Shown here one piece after another: positions 22,814 through 30,536 of a DNA stretch of 45,044 bases. The notes under the pieces were generated by a model, which made no database searches, had not been told where the DNA came from, and saw only the letters and a program-made list of their open reading frames with translations. The translations under genes were made by a program, and so were the position numbers. Position 1 is the first letter of the stretch, and the number at the start of each line of letters is the position of its first letter. This stretch comes from a virus: the IMG/VR virus record IMGVR_UViG_3300009009_000021, positions 1-45,044 of that record, one strand, 5' to 3'.

Positions 22814-23113
22814 TTACTCAAACTCTGTGTAACACTCAGAACAAGCCTCTATGACATGGTCGGCTTCTATTTTCCATATGATGCGAGCATCACAACAAAG
22901 AGATCTTCGATTTTGAATTTCTCCGTACTCACCCTCTAGCTCAAGATGTATGCCGTACTTACAAGTGCAAAAACCTTCTTTAACTGGTGTACCATCACAC
23001 TTAGAACACAACATCCCCCTACCCTTACAATAAACACAGATTGCCTCTTTCTTAACTAAACCTGTATCATCACAATATCTGCAACTATCTTCTTTACTTA
23101 AATCATTACACAT
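22814..23113 (-). CDS. DnaJ-like zinc-ribbon protein
   Basis: 99 residues. CRYCDDTG, CVYCKGRG and CSKCDGTP repeat the CxxCxGxG motif of the DnaJ cysteine-rich domain, followed by CTCKYG, CCDA and CSEC pairs; twelve Cys in total. No J domain. AAAGG before the ATG. It may be a zinc-dependent chaperone-like adaptor or RNA/DNA binder; function unknown. Confidence 0.7.
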   Translation of the reverse strand: MCNDLSKEDSCRYCDDTGLVKKEAICVYCKGRGMLCSKCDGTPVKEGFCTCKYGIHLELEGEYGEIQNRRSLCCDARIIWKIEADHVIEACSECYTEFE

Positions 23114-23262
23114 TTTTTTAACCTTTCACATTATCCAAACTTTACTGCGCCTCTATAGCGTATAATAAGAGAGTTGTAAATTATTTTATAGGATAGGTGT
23201 ATAAGTAGTAAAGTAACTGGGAAGGATAGTCTAAAAATTGAGTCTTTAAGTAAAAATTACTT

Positions 23263-23547
23263 TTACATACTCTGATCTAAAGGAACTCTTACCATATTAT
23301 AATCATCAAGTTTTGGGTCAAGTTCAATTATTATTGAATCTCCCTCTTTGAATTTACTCATCATATCTCTATACTCTTTAGCATAAGCTCCAAATTCAGG
23401 AAGCTTTATATCATAGTGATGCCCTTTCAGAGTAACCATACCGTCCATAGAAGATAGATCAAAAAACCTAATAGTAGCTTTGCTTCTCTTTAACTTCTGT
23501 TCACATAACTTTATTAGGCTTTTAGCTATGTTATTAGACCTAGCCAT
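23263..23547 (-). CDS. Small hypothetical protein
   Basis: 94 residues, basic N-terminal helix (SLIKLCEQKLKRSKATIRFF) then a beta-rich part with EGDSIIIELDPKLDDYN. Not recognised. GGGGG lies about ten bases from the ATG. Its 148-base leader contains a TCGGTAATATAG sequence similar to one upstream of the metalloprotease gene (TCGGTAATACAC), possibly a second promoter type. A 6-bp AAGTAA/TTACTT hairpin follows the stop. Confidence 0.55.
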   Translation of the reverse strand: MARSNNIAKSLIKLCEQKLKRSKATIRFFDLSSMDGMVTLKGHHYDIKLPEFGAYAKEYRDMMSKFKEGDSIIIELDPKLDDYNMVRVPLDQSM

Positions 23548-23695
23548 TATATATATCCCCCTTAAAACTTTTTAAATTGTGCCTTTGATATTACTACTAT
23601 ATTACCGATAAGACCATTTCTTAGTCTTAAAGTCAAAATAGCAATTCATTAATACATGCCCTAGAATAGTGGTCTTACGTTTTAAGTTATATAAC

Positions 23696-24367
23696 TTATT
23701 GATTTGTCCACACTAAATCTATTCGTCTTTTAGCTTTGTTAAGACCACCGTTGTTAATGGTACTACCAAGTGGTTTAAAAGAAAGCCAATTTGCAGGATC
23801 TGCCTCGCAAATAATGATTTGACCATTTCTACTACATGACCATTCTGATAACAATTGATAATCAGCTATTTGATGTTGGTAGTAAATTCCACCTGACTGG
23901 AAAGGTGGATCAATAAACCATGTGGCTTCGACATTAGGCGTATTCCGATAGTCACCATGCACAAATTTCCAATGTCTGGTTAACAACAGCATCCTCATAA
24001 TATATTTTCTACCTGCTTCCCACCGAGATGCTTTTGATACGGTTAATTTTGGAACGGATGAGCCTGGATTAATATGAAACCCTATTAAGGCTTTTTCTGC
24101 TGTAGATAACAAATTAAAATCATTTAGGTTATCACCGACATTAAATGAGGGTAGGTTTTTGATATCTGCTACCGATGCTGAAAGAAGATAATTCCAAATA
24201 AGGGCAACTGTATCGCTTTTATCAATAAGGAGAGCATCAAACTCCCTTTTTTCAGCCCAAAATAAAGCGTAGGCTGCGGAACCCGCAAAAGGTTCTATAA
24301 TTGTGGTGTATTTTGGCTCAGGGTATAAATGAGCAATTTGCTTTCTTCGACCATAATAGTAAAACAT
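23696..24367 (-). CDS. D12-class DNA adenine methyltransferase
   Basis: 223 residues from the ATG with GGAG four bases upstream; a TTG four codons earlier is the alternative. Alpha-class order: FTTIIEPFAGSAAYAL-type motif I (IEPFAGSAAY) near residue 24, then catalytic FIDPPFQSGG (DPPF, motif IV) near residue 150. These enzymes methylate adenine N6, usually for protection from restriction. Smaller than typical Dam (about 270), so the target recognition domain is short. Base composition looks less AT-rich than its neighbours, consistent with recent acquisition. A GTTTTC box is 20 bases upstream. Confidence 0.8.
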   Translation of the reverse strand: MFYYYGRRKQIAHLYPEPKYTTIIEPFAGSAAYALFWAEKREFDALLIDKSDTVALIWNYLLSASVADIKNLPSFNVGDNLNDFNLLSTAEKALIGFHINPGSSVPKLTVSKASRWEAGRKYIMRMLLLTRHWKFVHGDYRNTPNVEATWFIDPPFQSGGIYYQHQIADYQLLSEWSCSRNGQIIICEADPANWLSFKPLGSTINNGGLNKAKRRIDLVWTNQ

Positions 24368-24386
24368 GATACTCCACAAATAAAAG

Positions 24387-24392
24387 GAAAAC
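24387..24392 (-). promoter_or_regulatory. GTTTTC box upstream of the first methyltransferase gene
   Basis: Minus strand AATCGTTTTCCTTTTATTTG, only 20 bases before the chosen ATG. The short distance would give a nearly leaderless message, or mean that the element is not a core promoter. Confidence 0.4.
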
Positions 24393-24413
24393 GATTATAA
24401 CTACCCTAAACTA

Positions 24414-24653
24414 TCAATTCCATATCTCTTCAAGTCTATACCTACCTGACTTAAATACAATCGTATACCCCCCAACTTTACCTTTGCTGTTATAAACATC
24501 CCATTGAGTATCGCTTACTGGCTTTAAATCAACCTCACTCCAATATAATTTTTGCAATATCAATTTTTTTAAATCATCAAGAGATTCCTGCGGTGTAAGA
24601 TTCTTTAAAAGGGCACCTTCTATTACATCGCTCAATTTTTTAGTCCTAATCAT
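24414..24653 (-). CDS. Small protein sharing a duplicated C-terminal domain (short copy)
   Basis: 79 residues from the ATG with AGGA six bases upstream; a TTG twelve codons earlier is possible. The C-terminal 56 residues (SLDDLKKLILQKLYWSEVDL, then TQWDVYN, then RYRLEEIWN) align almost continuously with the end of the next gene upstream. The flanking DNA is also repeated (CTATCAATTCCATATCTCTT at both ends), so this is a tandem duplication. Function unknown. Confidence 0.6.
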   Translation of the reverse strand: MIRTKKLSDVIEGALLKNLTPQESLDDLKKLILQKLYWSEVDLKPVSDTQWDVYNSKGKVGGYTIVFKSGRYRLEEIWN

Positions 24654-24669
24654 ATTACTTCCTAAACTA

Positions 24670-25194
24670 TCAATTCCATATCTCTTCAAATCTATATCTA
24701 CGCTGTTTAAATGTTACTTTATACTCATTGGTTTTGCCACTGCTGTTATAAACATCCCACTGTGTTGGAGTTGCTGGCTTTAAATCAACTTCACTCCAAT
24801 TTAGCTTTCTCAATACCAACTTTTTTAACTCATCAAGTGAAGGAGATGTAAATAGTAAAGGCCTTTCATAACAAACCTTAATCTTAACCCTCTTTTTTCT
24901 CTCCTCATCCCTTTTTGCCTTCTTCATAAATGCAATGGCTCTGCTAATAGCCTTTTGTGTCATCTTCCTTCTTACAGCTCTAATGTGCTTAATACTTAGT
25001 TTGGGTTGGTACTTCCCTTGAGCTTTAAGTAAATTTATTCTCTTCCTAAATCTCTTCTTCGCTTCACTATGAGATTCGAATTTGCAATCATCTGAACAAA
25101 GAAATTCAGTATAGAAGCTTGGCTTGAATACCTTCTTGCACCATCTACATACTCTAGGAGGTAAATTTTTACAGTCTCTAATGCCGCCTCTCAT
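24670..25194 (-). CDS. Zinc-finger protein fused to the duplicated C-terminal domain (long copy)
   Basis: 174 residues. CRWCKKVF with CSDDC near residues 16-37 forms an N-terminal zinc ribbon of the kind found in HNH-associated phage proteins, followed by a very basic helical stretch to about residue 105 and then the domain shared with the short copy. ATG overlaps the TGA of the methyltransferase gene upstream. Likely binds DNA or RNA. It may be a remnant of an HNH mobile gene that lost its nuclease; that part is speculation. Confidence 0.6.
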   Translation of the reverse strand: MRGGIRDCKNLPPRVCRWCKKVFKPSFYTEFLCSDDCKFESHSEAKKRFRKRINLLKAQGKYQPKLSIKHIRAVRRKMTQKAISRAIAFMKKAKRDEERKKRVKIKVCYERPLLFTSPSLDELKKLVLRKLNWSEVDLKPATPTQWDVYNSSGKTNEYKVTFKQRRYRFEEIWN

Positions 25195-26183
25195 CTACCA
25201 TTCCAATAAAGTTTTTCTTCGTTTGATTTTTTTATTTTTTTAGAAGAGTGATCTAACAATGCTATTTTATCGATCGTATAAATTAACTTAAATCTAGGAT
25301 CAGAAATATTATATTCCGATATATAAACTGGGAATGGTCTTGAAGCTGCCCAATCAAAAAATTCTTTGTGATTAAAATCATTTAAATATTCACTGGTATC
25401 TCTATAAGGAATATCACAGTAGACTATTGAATTTGGAAGTATCTCAACCTCTCTATAATCTTTTGAGGTCATTGATAACCGCTCCAACCGCTCCAACTGC
25501 TGTAACCGCTCCAACCGCTCCAATTGTTCCAACCGCTGTAACCGCTCCAACTGCCGCAACTGCTCCAACTGCCGCAACTGCTGTAACTGCAACCTCCCCC
25601 TAGTATCTAGCCGTGACTGCTCCAACTGCTCTTCACTTAAAAATTGATGTAAGGTTTTAGGGATTTTTGTTTTCCTATAAAATTCTATTTTTTGGCCTAG
25701 ATAAAGTCTTTTTTGATTAATCGTTTTTGCAATTGAGGGCCATCTTGAAAAACCTAATACTTCGGTAGCTAAATCATCAAACTCATCAAATACCACTGCC
25801 ATATGCATAGATTTTTTATAAGGCTCAATATCAGGTGAAAACATGTAGTTTCTTTGATTATTTCCAAAACTCCAACATATTCTGATGTAAGGATCATCCT
25901 CTTTTCTTTTGAAAAACTCATCTCTAGAAATCCACTCAGGCTTAAACCTAGAGTAATTAAAATCACCATTAATAGCCTTTTTTACTAGTTCAACTATATC
26001 CGATTTAATTTCATTGTAATGAAAATGTTGATATCTAGATGCTTTCTTTTCTAACATGTAATGAGTAACTGAAAATCCACCTCCGAACAGATCATAGAAG
26101 TGTTCTGCTTTAGGAAAATTTATAGCTAGTGAAGGAATTATTACTGCTTTAGATCCCATGTAAGGGATTCCATAATTACTCAT
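25191..26183 (-). CDS. D12-class DNA adenine methyltransferase with Leu-repeat insert
   Basis: 330 residues. MSNYGIPYMGSK opens a Dam-like D12 fold, FYDLFGGGFSVTHY is motif I, and IVYCDIPYRDTSEY is motif IV (DIPY, a permitted variant of DPPY). Between them, at about residues 195-235, twelve tandem L-x-x tripeptides (LQQ, LRQ, LER...) encoded by 9-bp repeats form an amphipathic helix. Methylates adenine N6 of an unknown target. ATG overlaps the TGA of the ParB-like gene. The repeat insert is the odd part; see the repeat entry. Confidence 0.8.
   Translation of the reverse strand: MSNYGIPYMGSKAVIIPSLAINFPKAEHFYDLFGGGFSVTHYMLEKKASRYQHFHYNEIKSDIVELVKKAINGDFNYSRFKPEWISRDEFFKRKEDDPYIRICWSFGNNQRNYMFSPDIEPYKKSMHMAVVFDEFDDLATEVLGFSRWPSIAKTINQKRLYLGQKIEFYRKTKIPKTLHQFLSEEQLEQSRLDTRGRLQLQQLRQLEQLRQLERLQRLEQLERLERLQQLERLERLSMTSKDYREVEILPNSIVYCDIPYRDTSEYLNDFNHKEFFDWAASRPFPVYISEYNISDPRFKLIYTIDKIALLDHSSKKIKKSNEEKLYWNGR
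25477..25593. repeat. 9-bp minisatellite inside the methyltransferase gene
   Basis: About twelve units of AACCGCTCC or close variants (AACTGCTGT, AACTGCCGC, AATTGTTCC) in register with codons, giving L-x-x tripeptides. Richer in GC than the surrounding gene. Multiples of nine keep the frame, so copy number can change without breaking the protein. Confidence 0.9.
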
Positions 26184-26758
26184 ACCTTAACCCTTAATCC
26201 CCTATCCCTTAGCTCAAGAAATAGTATCTCTCTCTCATCTTCTGAATCAAATAAAACCTTTAATATTACTTCTACCTTCTTTTCCTTTATACCCTCTTCC
26301 GGTAAATTAGGCTCAAAATCTTTGAAAAATTTATTCTCAAAATCATCTCTATCTATACCTGCAAAATCATACCTGTCATCAATCTCTGCTAAAGAAATAT
26401 CTGACTCAGACATGTAGTCGTATAAACTCTCTTGTGTCATTGTGCCATATTGTGATGTTAATGAAAGTACTATCCGCTTTGCATCATCTATTGAATCAGC
26501 CTCTATAAGAGAAACAGGAACTTTAGGAATATGATAACCCTCTTGTCTCATTTTGGTTAAACACTCTAATCGCTGATGCCCATTTAATATGTTATTATTC
26601 CATATAGAAATAGGCTCTACAAACCCATTCCTTAAAATCTCTCTTTTTAATTTCTTGTAATTTGCTTCTGTTAAAGTCTTTAAACTACCCTGAAATGGCT
26701 TTAACTCAGTTATGTCTTTTGTGTCAAACCTACCACAATTAATCTTAACCTCTTTCAT
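26180..26758 (-). CDS. ParB/Srx-fold protein
   Basis: 192 residues from the ATG with GAGG four bases upstream; the frame opens four codons earlier without an RBS. ELKPFQGSLKTLTEANYKKL, then GFVEPISIW and ILNGHQRLECL (the conserved GHxR-like signature) are the ParB N-terminal/sulfiredoxin fold. In phages such proteins sit beside or fuse to DNA methyltransferases and may have nuclease or CTPase activity. Here it lies between two methyltransferases and overlaps both, so the three are probably one functional unit. Role not established. Confidence 0.75.
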   Translation of the reverse strand: MKEVKINCGRFDTKDITELKPFQGSLKTLTEANYKKLKREILRNGFVEPISIWNNNILNGHQRLECLTKMRQEGYHIPKVPVSLIEADSIDDAKRIVLSLTSQYGTMTQESLYDYMSESDISLAEIDDRYDFAGIDRDDFENKFFKDFEPNLPEEGIKEKKVEVILKVLFDSEDEREILFLELRDRGLRVKV

Positions 26759-27515
26759 AATCCCTCTCATTTTTCTTAGTAAATATTCTATTTTTTGCTA
26801 ACTCAAAATAATTCTCATTCATTTCTATACCAATAAAATCTCTATTTGTATTAATAGCTGCAATACCTGTTGATCCACTGCCCATTACATTATCTAAAAC
26901 TGTATCACCTTCACTTGTATATGTTTTTATTAAATACTCTAATAAAGAAACAGGTTTTTGAGTAGGATGTAACTTACCTTTTGAATTAGGATCTGTTTTA
27001 AATTCAATAACCATTCTAGGATTACCAAACTCAGAATTATATTGCTTGGGAGGAAGACTCTCCCCACAACTAGTATGATTTGAATTACCACTTTGCATTT
27101 TATATCTAGATCTAATTATACTTTCCTTACTAAATCTCTTTGTAGGCTGTGGATAGAAATTAACTCTCTTTAAACTTTGCAAAGAAAAACATGATATCAA
27201 TTCATAATTCTTTAGAGGCATGAATTTTGAATTGCAAATACCAGTACTTGTGTTTTTTACCCATACCCAATCATATTTGTAGTTTTTAATTTGCGACATT
27301 CTTAAATGTGTACTAAAAGGCTCACTTCCAAATAATAATACAACACCATTAGATTTCAAAACCCTCCAATAATGCTCCCATAAATGCTTAAAAGGTATAA
27401 GTATATCCCATGAACATGAAATAGATCCGTAAGGCAAATCTGCAATAATCAAATCCACTGAATCATCTGGTATCTTAAACATCTCAACTAAACAGTCACC
27501 CTGCATTAAAATCAT
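26745..27515 (-). CDS. Beta-class DNA N4/N6 methyltransferase
   Basis: 256 residues. Catalytic motif IV comes first (DLIIADLPYGSISCSWD, DLPY) and SAM motif I last (TVLDNVMGSGSTGIAA), the beta-class order of PF01555. HPTQKPVSLLEYLI is also typical. Modifies cytosine N4 or adenine N6. First gene of the methyltransferase/ParB cluster. Full-length, no frameshift. The 120-base leader contains a tandem 14-base repeat. Confidence 0.9.
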   Translation of the reverse strand: MILMQGDCLVEMFKIPDDSVDLIIADLPYGSISCSWDILIPFKHLWEHYWRVLKSNGVVLLFGSEPFSTHLRMSQIKNYKYDWVWVKNTSTGICNSKFMPLKNYELISCFSLQSLKRVNFYPQPTKRFSKESIIRSRYKMQSGNSNHTSCGESLPPKQYNSEFGNPRMVIEFKTDPNSKGKLHPTQKPVSLLEYLIKTYTSEGDTVLDNVMGSGSTGIAAINTNRDFIGIEMNENYFELAKNRIFTKKNERDYERG

Positions 27516-27576
27516 TCACCATATCCCTTTCGTCTAGTCTAACTAAAGGATAACGAAAAATTGAAGAGGTTACTAT

Positions 27577-27604
27577 TCAAGTATTTAAACTCAAGTATTT
27601 AAAC
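27577..27604. repeat. Tandem 14-base repeat upstream of the beta-class methyltransferase
   Basis: tcaagtatttaaac occurs twice end to end (27577-27590, 27591-27604), 60-90 bases before the methyltransferase ATG and 30 bases past the lipoprotein stop. Possible operator. Confidence 0.7.
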
Positions 27605-27635
27605 TCAGTTTATAAACCCTACTTTAAATACCTTG

Positions 27636-28259
27636 CTATTTAATAGGAGAGATTGAGTAAGGAAAATCACTGAACTTGTCTACCTTAATCGCTTCCCTTA
27701 CTGTGATAGTAGCACTAGAAGAATTTACGCATGATGAAGTACCATAGTAGCTCTTGAAAACCACTGACTCTAACTCTACTTCAGGACCAGCTACATAGTA
27801 GCCGTCTGCACCCGTTAAAATTACACCTGTATGATCTGATGTATTGTCTTCAACCCACGCATAACATTGACCCAAGCAGTCTGACTCTGGATACATACAG
27901 TTGAAACCTGCCATCAACTCCGTAGGAAGCTCTATTCTATCTAAAAGTAAATTCGCTACACCCCAATAACCCTCTTCAGTCACAAACTTGAACCGCTTCT
28001 GACCCATAAAACCGACCAAGTCTACTATGTAACCTAAGATCTCATCATTTGATGAGTAGAGTGCTAACTGAAACCCTGCTGCACCTGCTGCACCTGCTGC
28101 TCCATCTTTACCATCTTTACCCACTTCACCATCATTACCTTTAGTACCAACATCACCCTGCATACCTTGAGGGCCCATTTCTTCACTATCCTCTTTCTCA
28201 GCTAAACTCCCACATGACATTAAAACCATTGTTAAAAAAATTTTTATTATTTTATCCAT
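27636..28259 (-). CDS. Collagen-like lipoprotein
   Basis: 207 residues. Signal peptide 1-15 ends in the lipobox LMSC (Cys16), so the protein is predicted to be lipidated and membrane-bound. Residues about 29-62 are eleven or so Gly-x-y triplets (GPQGMQGDVGTKG, then GKDGKDGAAGAAG), a collagen-like triple-helix stalk. The C-terminal 140 residues contain five Cys and look like a compact beta domain. Collagen-like stretches are common in phage fibres, but lipidation points to a host-envelope protein made during infection, perhaps in superinfection exclusion. GGGGG before the ATG. Confidence 0.75.
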   Translation of the reverse strand: MDKIIKIFLTMVLMSCGSLAEKEDSEEMGPQGMQGDVGTKGNDGEVGKDGKDGAAGAAGAAGFQLALYSSNDEILGYIVDLVGFMGQKRFKFVTEEGYWGVANLLLDRIELPTELMAGFNCMYPESDCLGQCYAWVEDNTSDHTGVILTGADGYYVAGPEVELESVVFKSYYGTSSCVNSSSATITVREAIKVDKFSDFPYSISPIK

Positions 28260-28345
28260 AACATCCCCCTTACTTATCTCTACGGGTAATTAAGACAAAA
28301 CTTTAATTTTTAATTAAAAAAATTTTAAATTATTATTATCTTTAA

Positions 28346-28531
28346 GAAATATCAAAATTAAAAAAAATTACCTTTTTTCATATTTTAAATGATGTTGCTG
28401 CGTATGGAGGTTTTGGACTAGCCTTTGGTGCTGGTGCTGATCGTCAAACTACACCCTCTACCGATGGTGGGCAGTTTAAAACAGCTCTTGATAAGTATAA
28501 TTTAGCTCCCCTAGATTTGACTAAGAGATAG
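28346..28531 (+). pseudogene. Plus-strand gene fragment, C-terminal part only
   Basis: An open frame of 61 codons without ATG; from about 28390 it reads NDVAAYGGFGLAFGAGADRQ then TTPSTDGGQFKTALDKYN and LAPLDLTKR before TAG. The coding-like part is less AT-rich than the flanks and sits antisense to the local genes, with an AT-rich boundary at about 28385. Best read as the 3' end of a displaced gene, perhaps a virion or host gene. Source not recognised. Confidence 0.4.
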
Positions 28532-28536
28532 TCTGC

Positions 28537-28791
28537 CTACTCTGTAGGTATAGGCCCACCTAGCTTTACAAGCTCTTCCTTTAGCATCTCATTTATCACT
28601 TCAGCATCTATATCCCTTAGTACTATCCGCTCTAAAACAGCTATCCTTGCTGAAAAAATCATTAAAACATCTGCTAAATCTAAATCATCTTTTTTGGTTG
28701 GTTTAGATTGCTGTTCATTATTCCCATTATATGCAGCTACTAAATCATATCTATTCGATAGGTATTCAACTATTTTTATTGTGTTAATCAT
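28537..28791 (-). CDS. Small helical protein, paralog of the 29208-29375 gene
   Basis: 84 residues. The second half, DDLDLADVLMIFSARIAVLE with a following Arg/Asp helix and EMLKEEL, aligns with DDLDSLLRTLVIISAKIEVLE of the gene at 29208-29375, so they are duplicated copies separated by one gene. The RBS is weak (AGG six bases away). No function recognised. Confidence 0.6.
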   Translation of the reverse strand: MINTIKIVEYLSNRYDLVAAYNGNNEQQSKPTKKDDLDLADVLMIFSARIAVLERIVLRDIDAEVINEMLKEELVKLGGPIPTE

Positions 28792-28798
28792 ACTTTGC

Positions 28799-29182
28799 CT
28801 AAATTTCTTTCAGCTGTTGGACTATATGCAAAGCCAGTTGTTTGTATTCTCTTATCTTTATTTCCTCGTCGGGTGTCTCAGCTATACCCATCAAGGTATC
28901 GCATGCAGAACAACTACCATAACTAATTTTGCAATAATAATATTTACTAGGTTGATATATCTTAGTTGGAATTAGATATAACAAAGTCCCCTGACAATCC
29001 CCGTCATCTATAAGATGAATACACTCCCAATTAGGAATATCAGCCCAACAAAAATCGTCGGGTAGATTTTCTGTTATATTTTTTATTGTCAAACGAACTA
29101 CATCAGTGTAGTCAAACGGATACTCATTAAATACTTTATCCCAGTCTGCTTGATAATAAGCAGTTACAAATTCTTTAATCAT
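28799..29182 (-). CDS. Conserved hypothetical protein (GSCSACDTL type)
   Basis: 127 residues. HLIDDGDCQGTLLYLIPTK and YYYCKISYGSCSACDTLMGI are motifs I recognise from uncharacterised proteins of many phages. The CSAC pair might bind metal. No signal peptide. It separates the two paralogous small genes. Function unknown. Confidence 0.65.
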   Translation of the reverse strand: MIKEFVTAYYQADWDKVFNEYPFDYTDVVRLTIKNITENLPDDFCWADIPNWECIHLIDDGDCQGTLLYLIPTKIYQPSKYYYCKISYGSCSACDTLMGIAETPDEEIKIREYKQLALHIVQQLKEI

Positions 29183-29207
29183 ATTTCAGGCTTCAGCAAC
29201 ACAAATA

Positions 29208-29375
29208 TTACTCTCCATTGATCTCTTTTAGATTTGACTTTAAAGCTTTGTGGAACTTTTCTTCTATCTCTTCTTTTGTAAAATCCTTGAAAACAACAGA
29301 CTCTAATACCTCTATCTTTGCAGAGATAATTACTAAAGTTCTTAGTAAAGAATCTAAATCATCATAACCTTCCAT
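29208..29375 (-). CDS. Small helical protein, paralog of the 28537-28791 gene
   Basis: 55 residues, lying wholly in an apparent gap. Begins MEGYDDLDSLLRTLVII and ends EIEEKFHKALKSNLKEINGE. GGGGGG four bases before the ATG. Its similarity to the gene at 28537-28791 supports it being real. Probably a coiled-coil or dimerising helix; function unknown. Confidence 0.65.
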   Translation of the reverse strand: MEGYDDLDSLLRTLVIISAKIEVLESVVFKDFTKEEIEEKFHKALKSNLKEINGE

Positions 29376-29759
29376 CTAACCCCCCTTTATGGCTTCAGAA
29401 ACACAAATTTTCTTATTCTTAAATCGATCGTACATATCCGCAAACTCAAGCACATCTTCCACAGACATCTTATTAGCAATTTCAATATCTAAATGCCGAA
29501 AATACTGTCGATATAAGCTAATCCTCTGTTCTCTGAGAAACTTCTTAAGCTCTTCTTGATTATACTCACTAATTTTATAATGCCCATCTCCCTTCAATGA
29601 CAGACTATCTTTATAATAATACTCAAGATCTCCAGTTGGTCGGCTAATATCAGGCAATACCTTCCAATACAACTTAGTTTCAGCTTTAATCATGCCGACA
29701 GTCTTCCCGATCCTGAAAGAACTATTAAACGTAACTATCACCTTATCCCCAATTTTCAT
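29376..29759 (-). CDS. Hypothetical 127-residue protein
   Basis: N-terminal MKIGDKVIVTFNSSFRIGKT with following beta strands suggests an SH3-like or KOW-like barrel (residues 1-45); the rest is helical. Not recognised otherwise. The next gene starts one base after its stop. Confidence 0.6.
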   Translation of the reverse strand: MKIGDKVIVTFNSSFRIGKTVGMIKAETKLYWKVLPDISRPTGDLEYYYKDSLSLKGDGHYKISEYNQEELKKFLREQRISLYRQYFRHLDIEIANKMSVEDVLEFADMYDRFKNKKICVSEAIKGG

Positions 29760-29766
29760 AACTCTA

Positions 29767-29937
29767 CTACCTCAAATGAGTACTCAAATACACAGCCAAC
29801 GCAAAGCACATGATACCCATTAATAAATATACATACGGAATATGATACCGCTGAATCCCCTTCCATCCCTCTTCAGGCTTTCCTTTGAGCATAGCTTTGA
29901 TATGTTTTATCTCTATATAATTCTCTAAGATCTTCAT
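29767..29937 (-). CDS. Small C-terminal-anchored membrane protein
   Basis: 56 residues in an apparent gap. Charged N-terminal half (ILENYIEIKHIKAMLKGKPE) and a hydrophobic C-terminal segment (YVYLLMGIMCFALAVYL), i.e. one membrane helix with the N-terminus inside. RBS is only GAG. Function unknown. Confidence 0.5.
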   Translation of the reverse strand: MKILENYIEIKHIKAMLKGKPEEGWKGIQRYHIPYVYLLMGIMCFALAVYLSTHLR

Positions 29938-29951
29938 TGCTTCACTCTATT

Positions 29952-30209
29952 CTAATCATATTTAATGTATATAGAACGTATCTGCAATTGATCTTCACCT
30001 TTAATGTTATTTAATAATCGCCACATCTTTCCTAACCATGAATATTTATATCCTATTAAAATATGATCTTTTAAATATCTGTCATGCTCTTCTGAAGTTA
30101 AATATCCATGCTTACAAAGATCTGCCACAACGATCTCTTTAACTTGATTACTCAACTTTAAAATATCTGCATCGGTATATGTATAAGTAGAAAAACTTGG
30201 TGTTGTCAT
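29952..30209 (-). CDS. Small hypothetical protein
   Basis: 85 residues. GAGG nine bases before an ATG that overlaps the TGA of the upstream gene. No membrane segment. YLTSEEHDRYLKDHILI and a Trp/Leu-rich C-terminal part are the main features. Not recognised. Its coupling with two small membrane proteins upstream suggests a joint function. Confidence 0.6.
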   Translation of the reverse strand: MTTPSFSTYTYTDADILKLSNQVKEIVVADLCKHGYLTSEEHDRYLKDHILIGYKYSWLGKMWRLLNNIKGEDQLQIRSIYIKYD

Positions 30210-30373
30210 AAATATTTACCTCTTCCTATATAAATAATACATAGATTTAGAATCCCTGCTAAAAATATCTCAATAAAAAAAGGGATTGATAATCCAAAAA
30301 CTTTACCTACCACTTTAACAATAGTAATAGTTATTAAACCTACTACCCCACCAAATATAATTGCTTTTTTCAT
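30206..30373 (-). CDS. Small two-helix membrane protein
   Basis: 55 residues, in an apparent gap and linked to both neighbours by ATGA overlaps. Two hydrophobic helices (AIIFGGVVGLITITIV and FFIEIFLAGILNLCIIYI) separated by a KVVGKVFG loop, ending in basic residues. Size and topology fit a class II holin. No motif proves this. Confidence 0.6.
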   Translation of the reverse strand: MKKAIIFGGVVGLITITIVKVVGKVFGLSIPFFIEIFLAGILNLCIIYIGRGKYL

Positions 30374-30513
30374 AACCACATATCAACAATCAAAGCCATA
30401 ACCATTATTACAAACAAAATAATTGCTACTTCTATAGCTATATTAAAAGTCAATGCTGCTAGCATAGCTAAAGGAAACATCACTAAAACTGTAACAGCTA
30501 AAGTTTTAAACAT
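30370..30513 (-). CDS. Very hydrophobic small membrane protein
   Basis: 47 residues, almost all hydrophobic in two stretches (LAVTVLVMFPLAMLAALTF and VAIILFVIMVMALIV). Its TGA overlaps the next ATG. Together with the neighbour it forms a pair of tiny membrane proteins, a holin/antiholin-like arrangement though 20 kb from the endolysin. Confidence 0.55.
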   Translation of the reverse strand: MFKTLAVTVLVMFPLAMLAALTFNIAIEVAIILFVIMVMALIVDMWL

Positions 30514-30536
30514 ATGTCAACCAGCATCCCTTCCAA

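Noticed and set aside
25769-25969. 66-codon minus-strand frame inside the D12 methyltransferase
   Set aside because: Shadow frame with no RBS, fully inside a gene with clear motifs.
27636-28259. Collagen-like gene as a tail fibre
   Set aside because: A clear lipobox signal peptide points to an envelope lipoprotein; no fibre chaperone or tail genes nearby.
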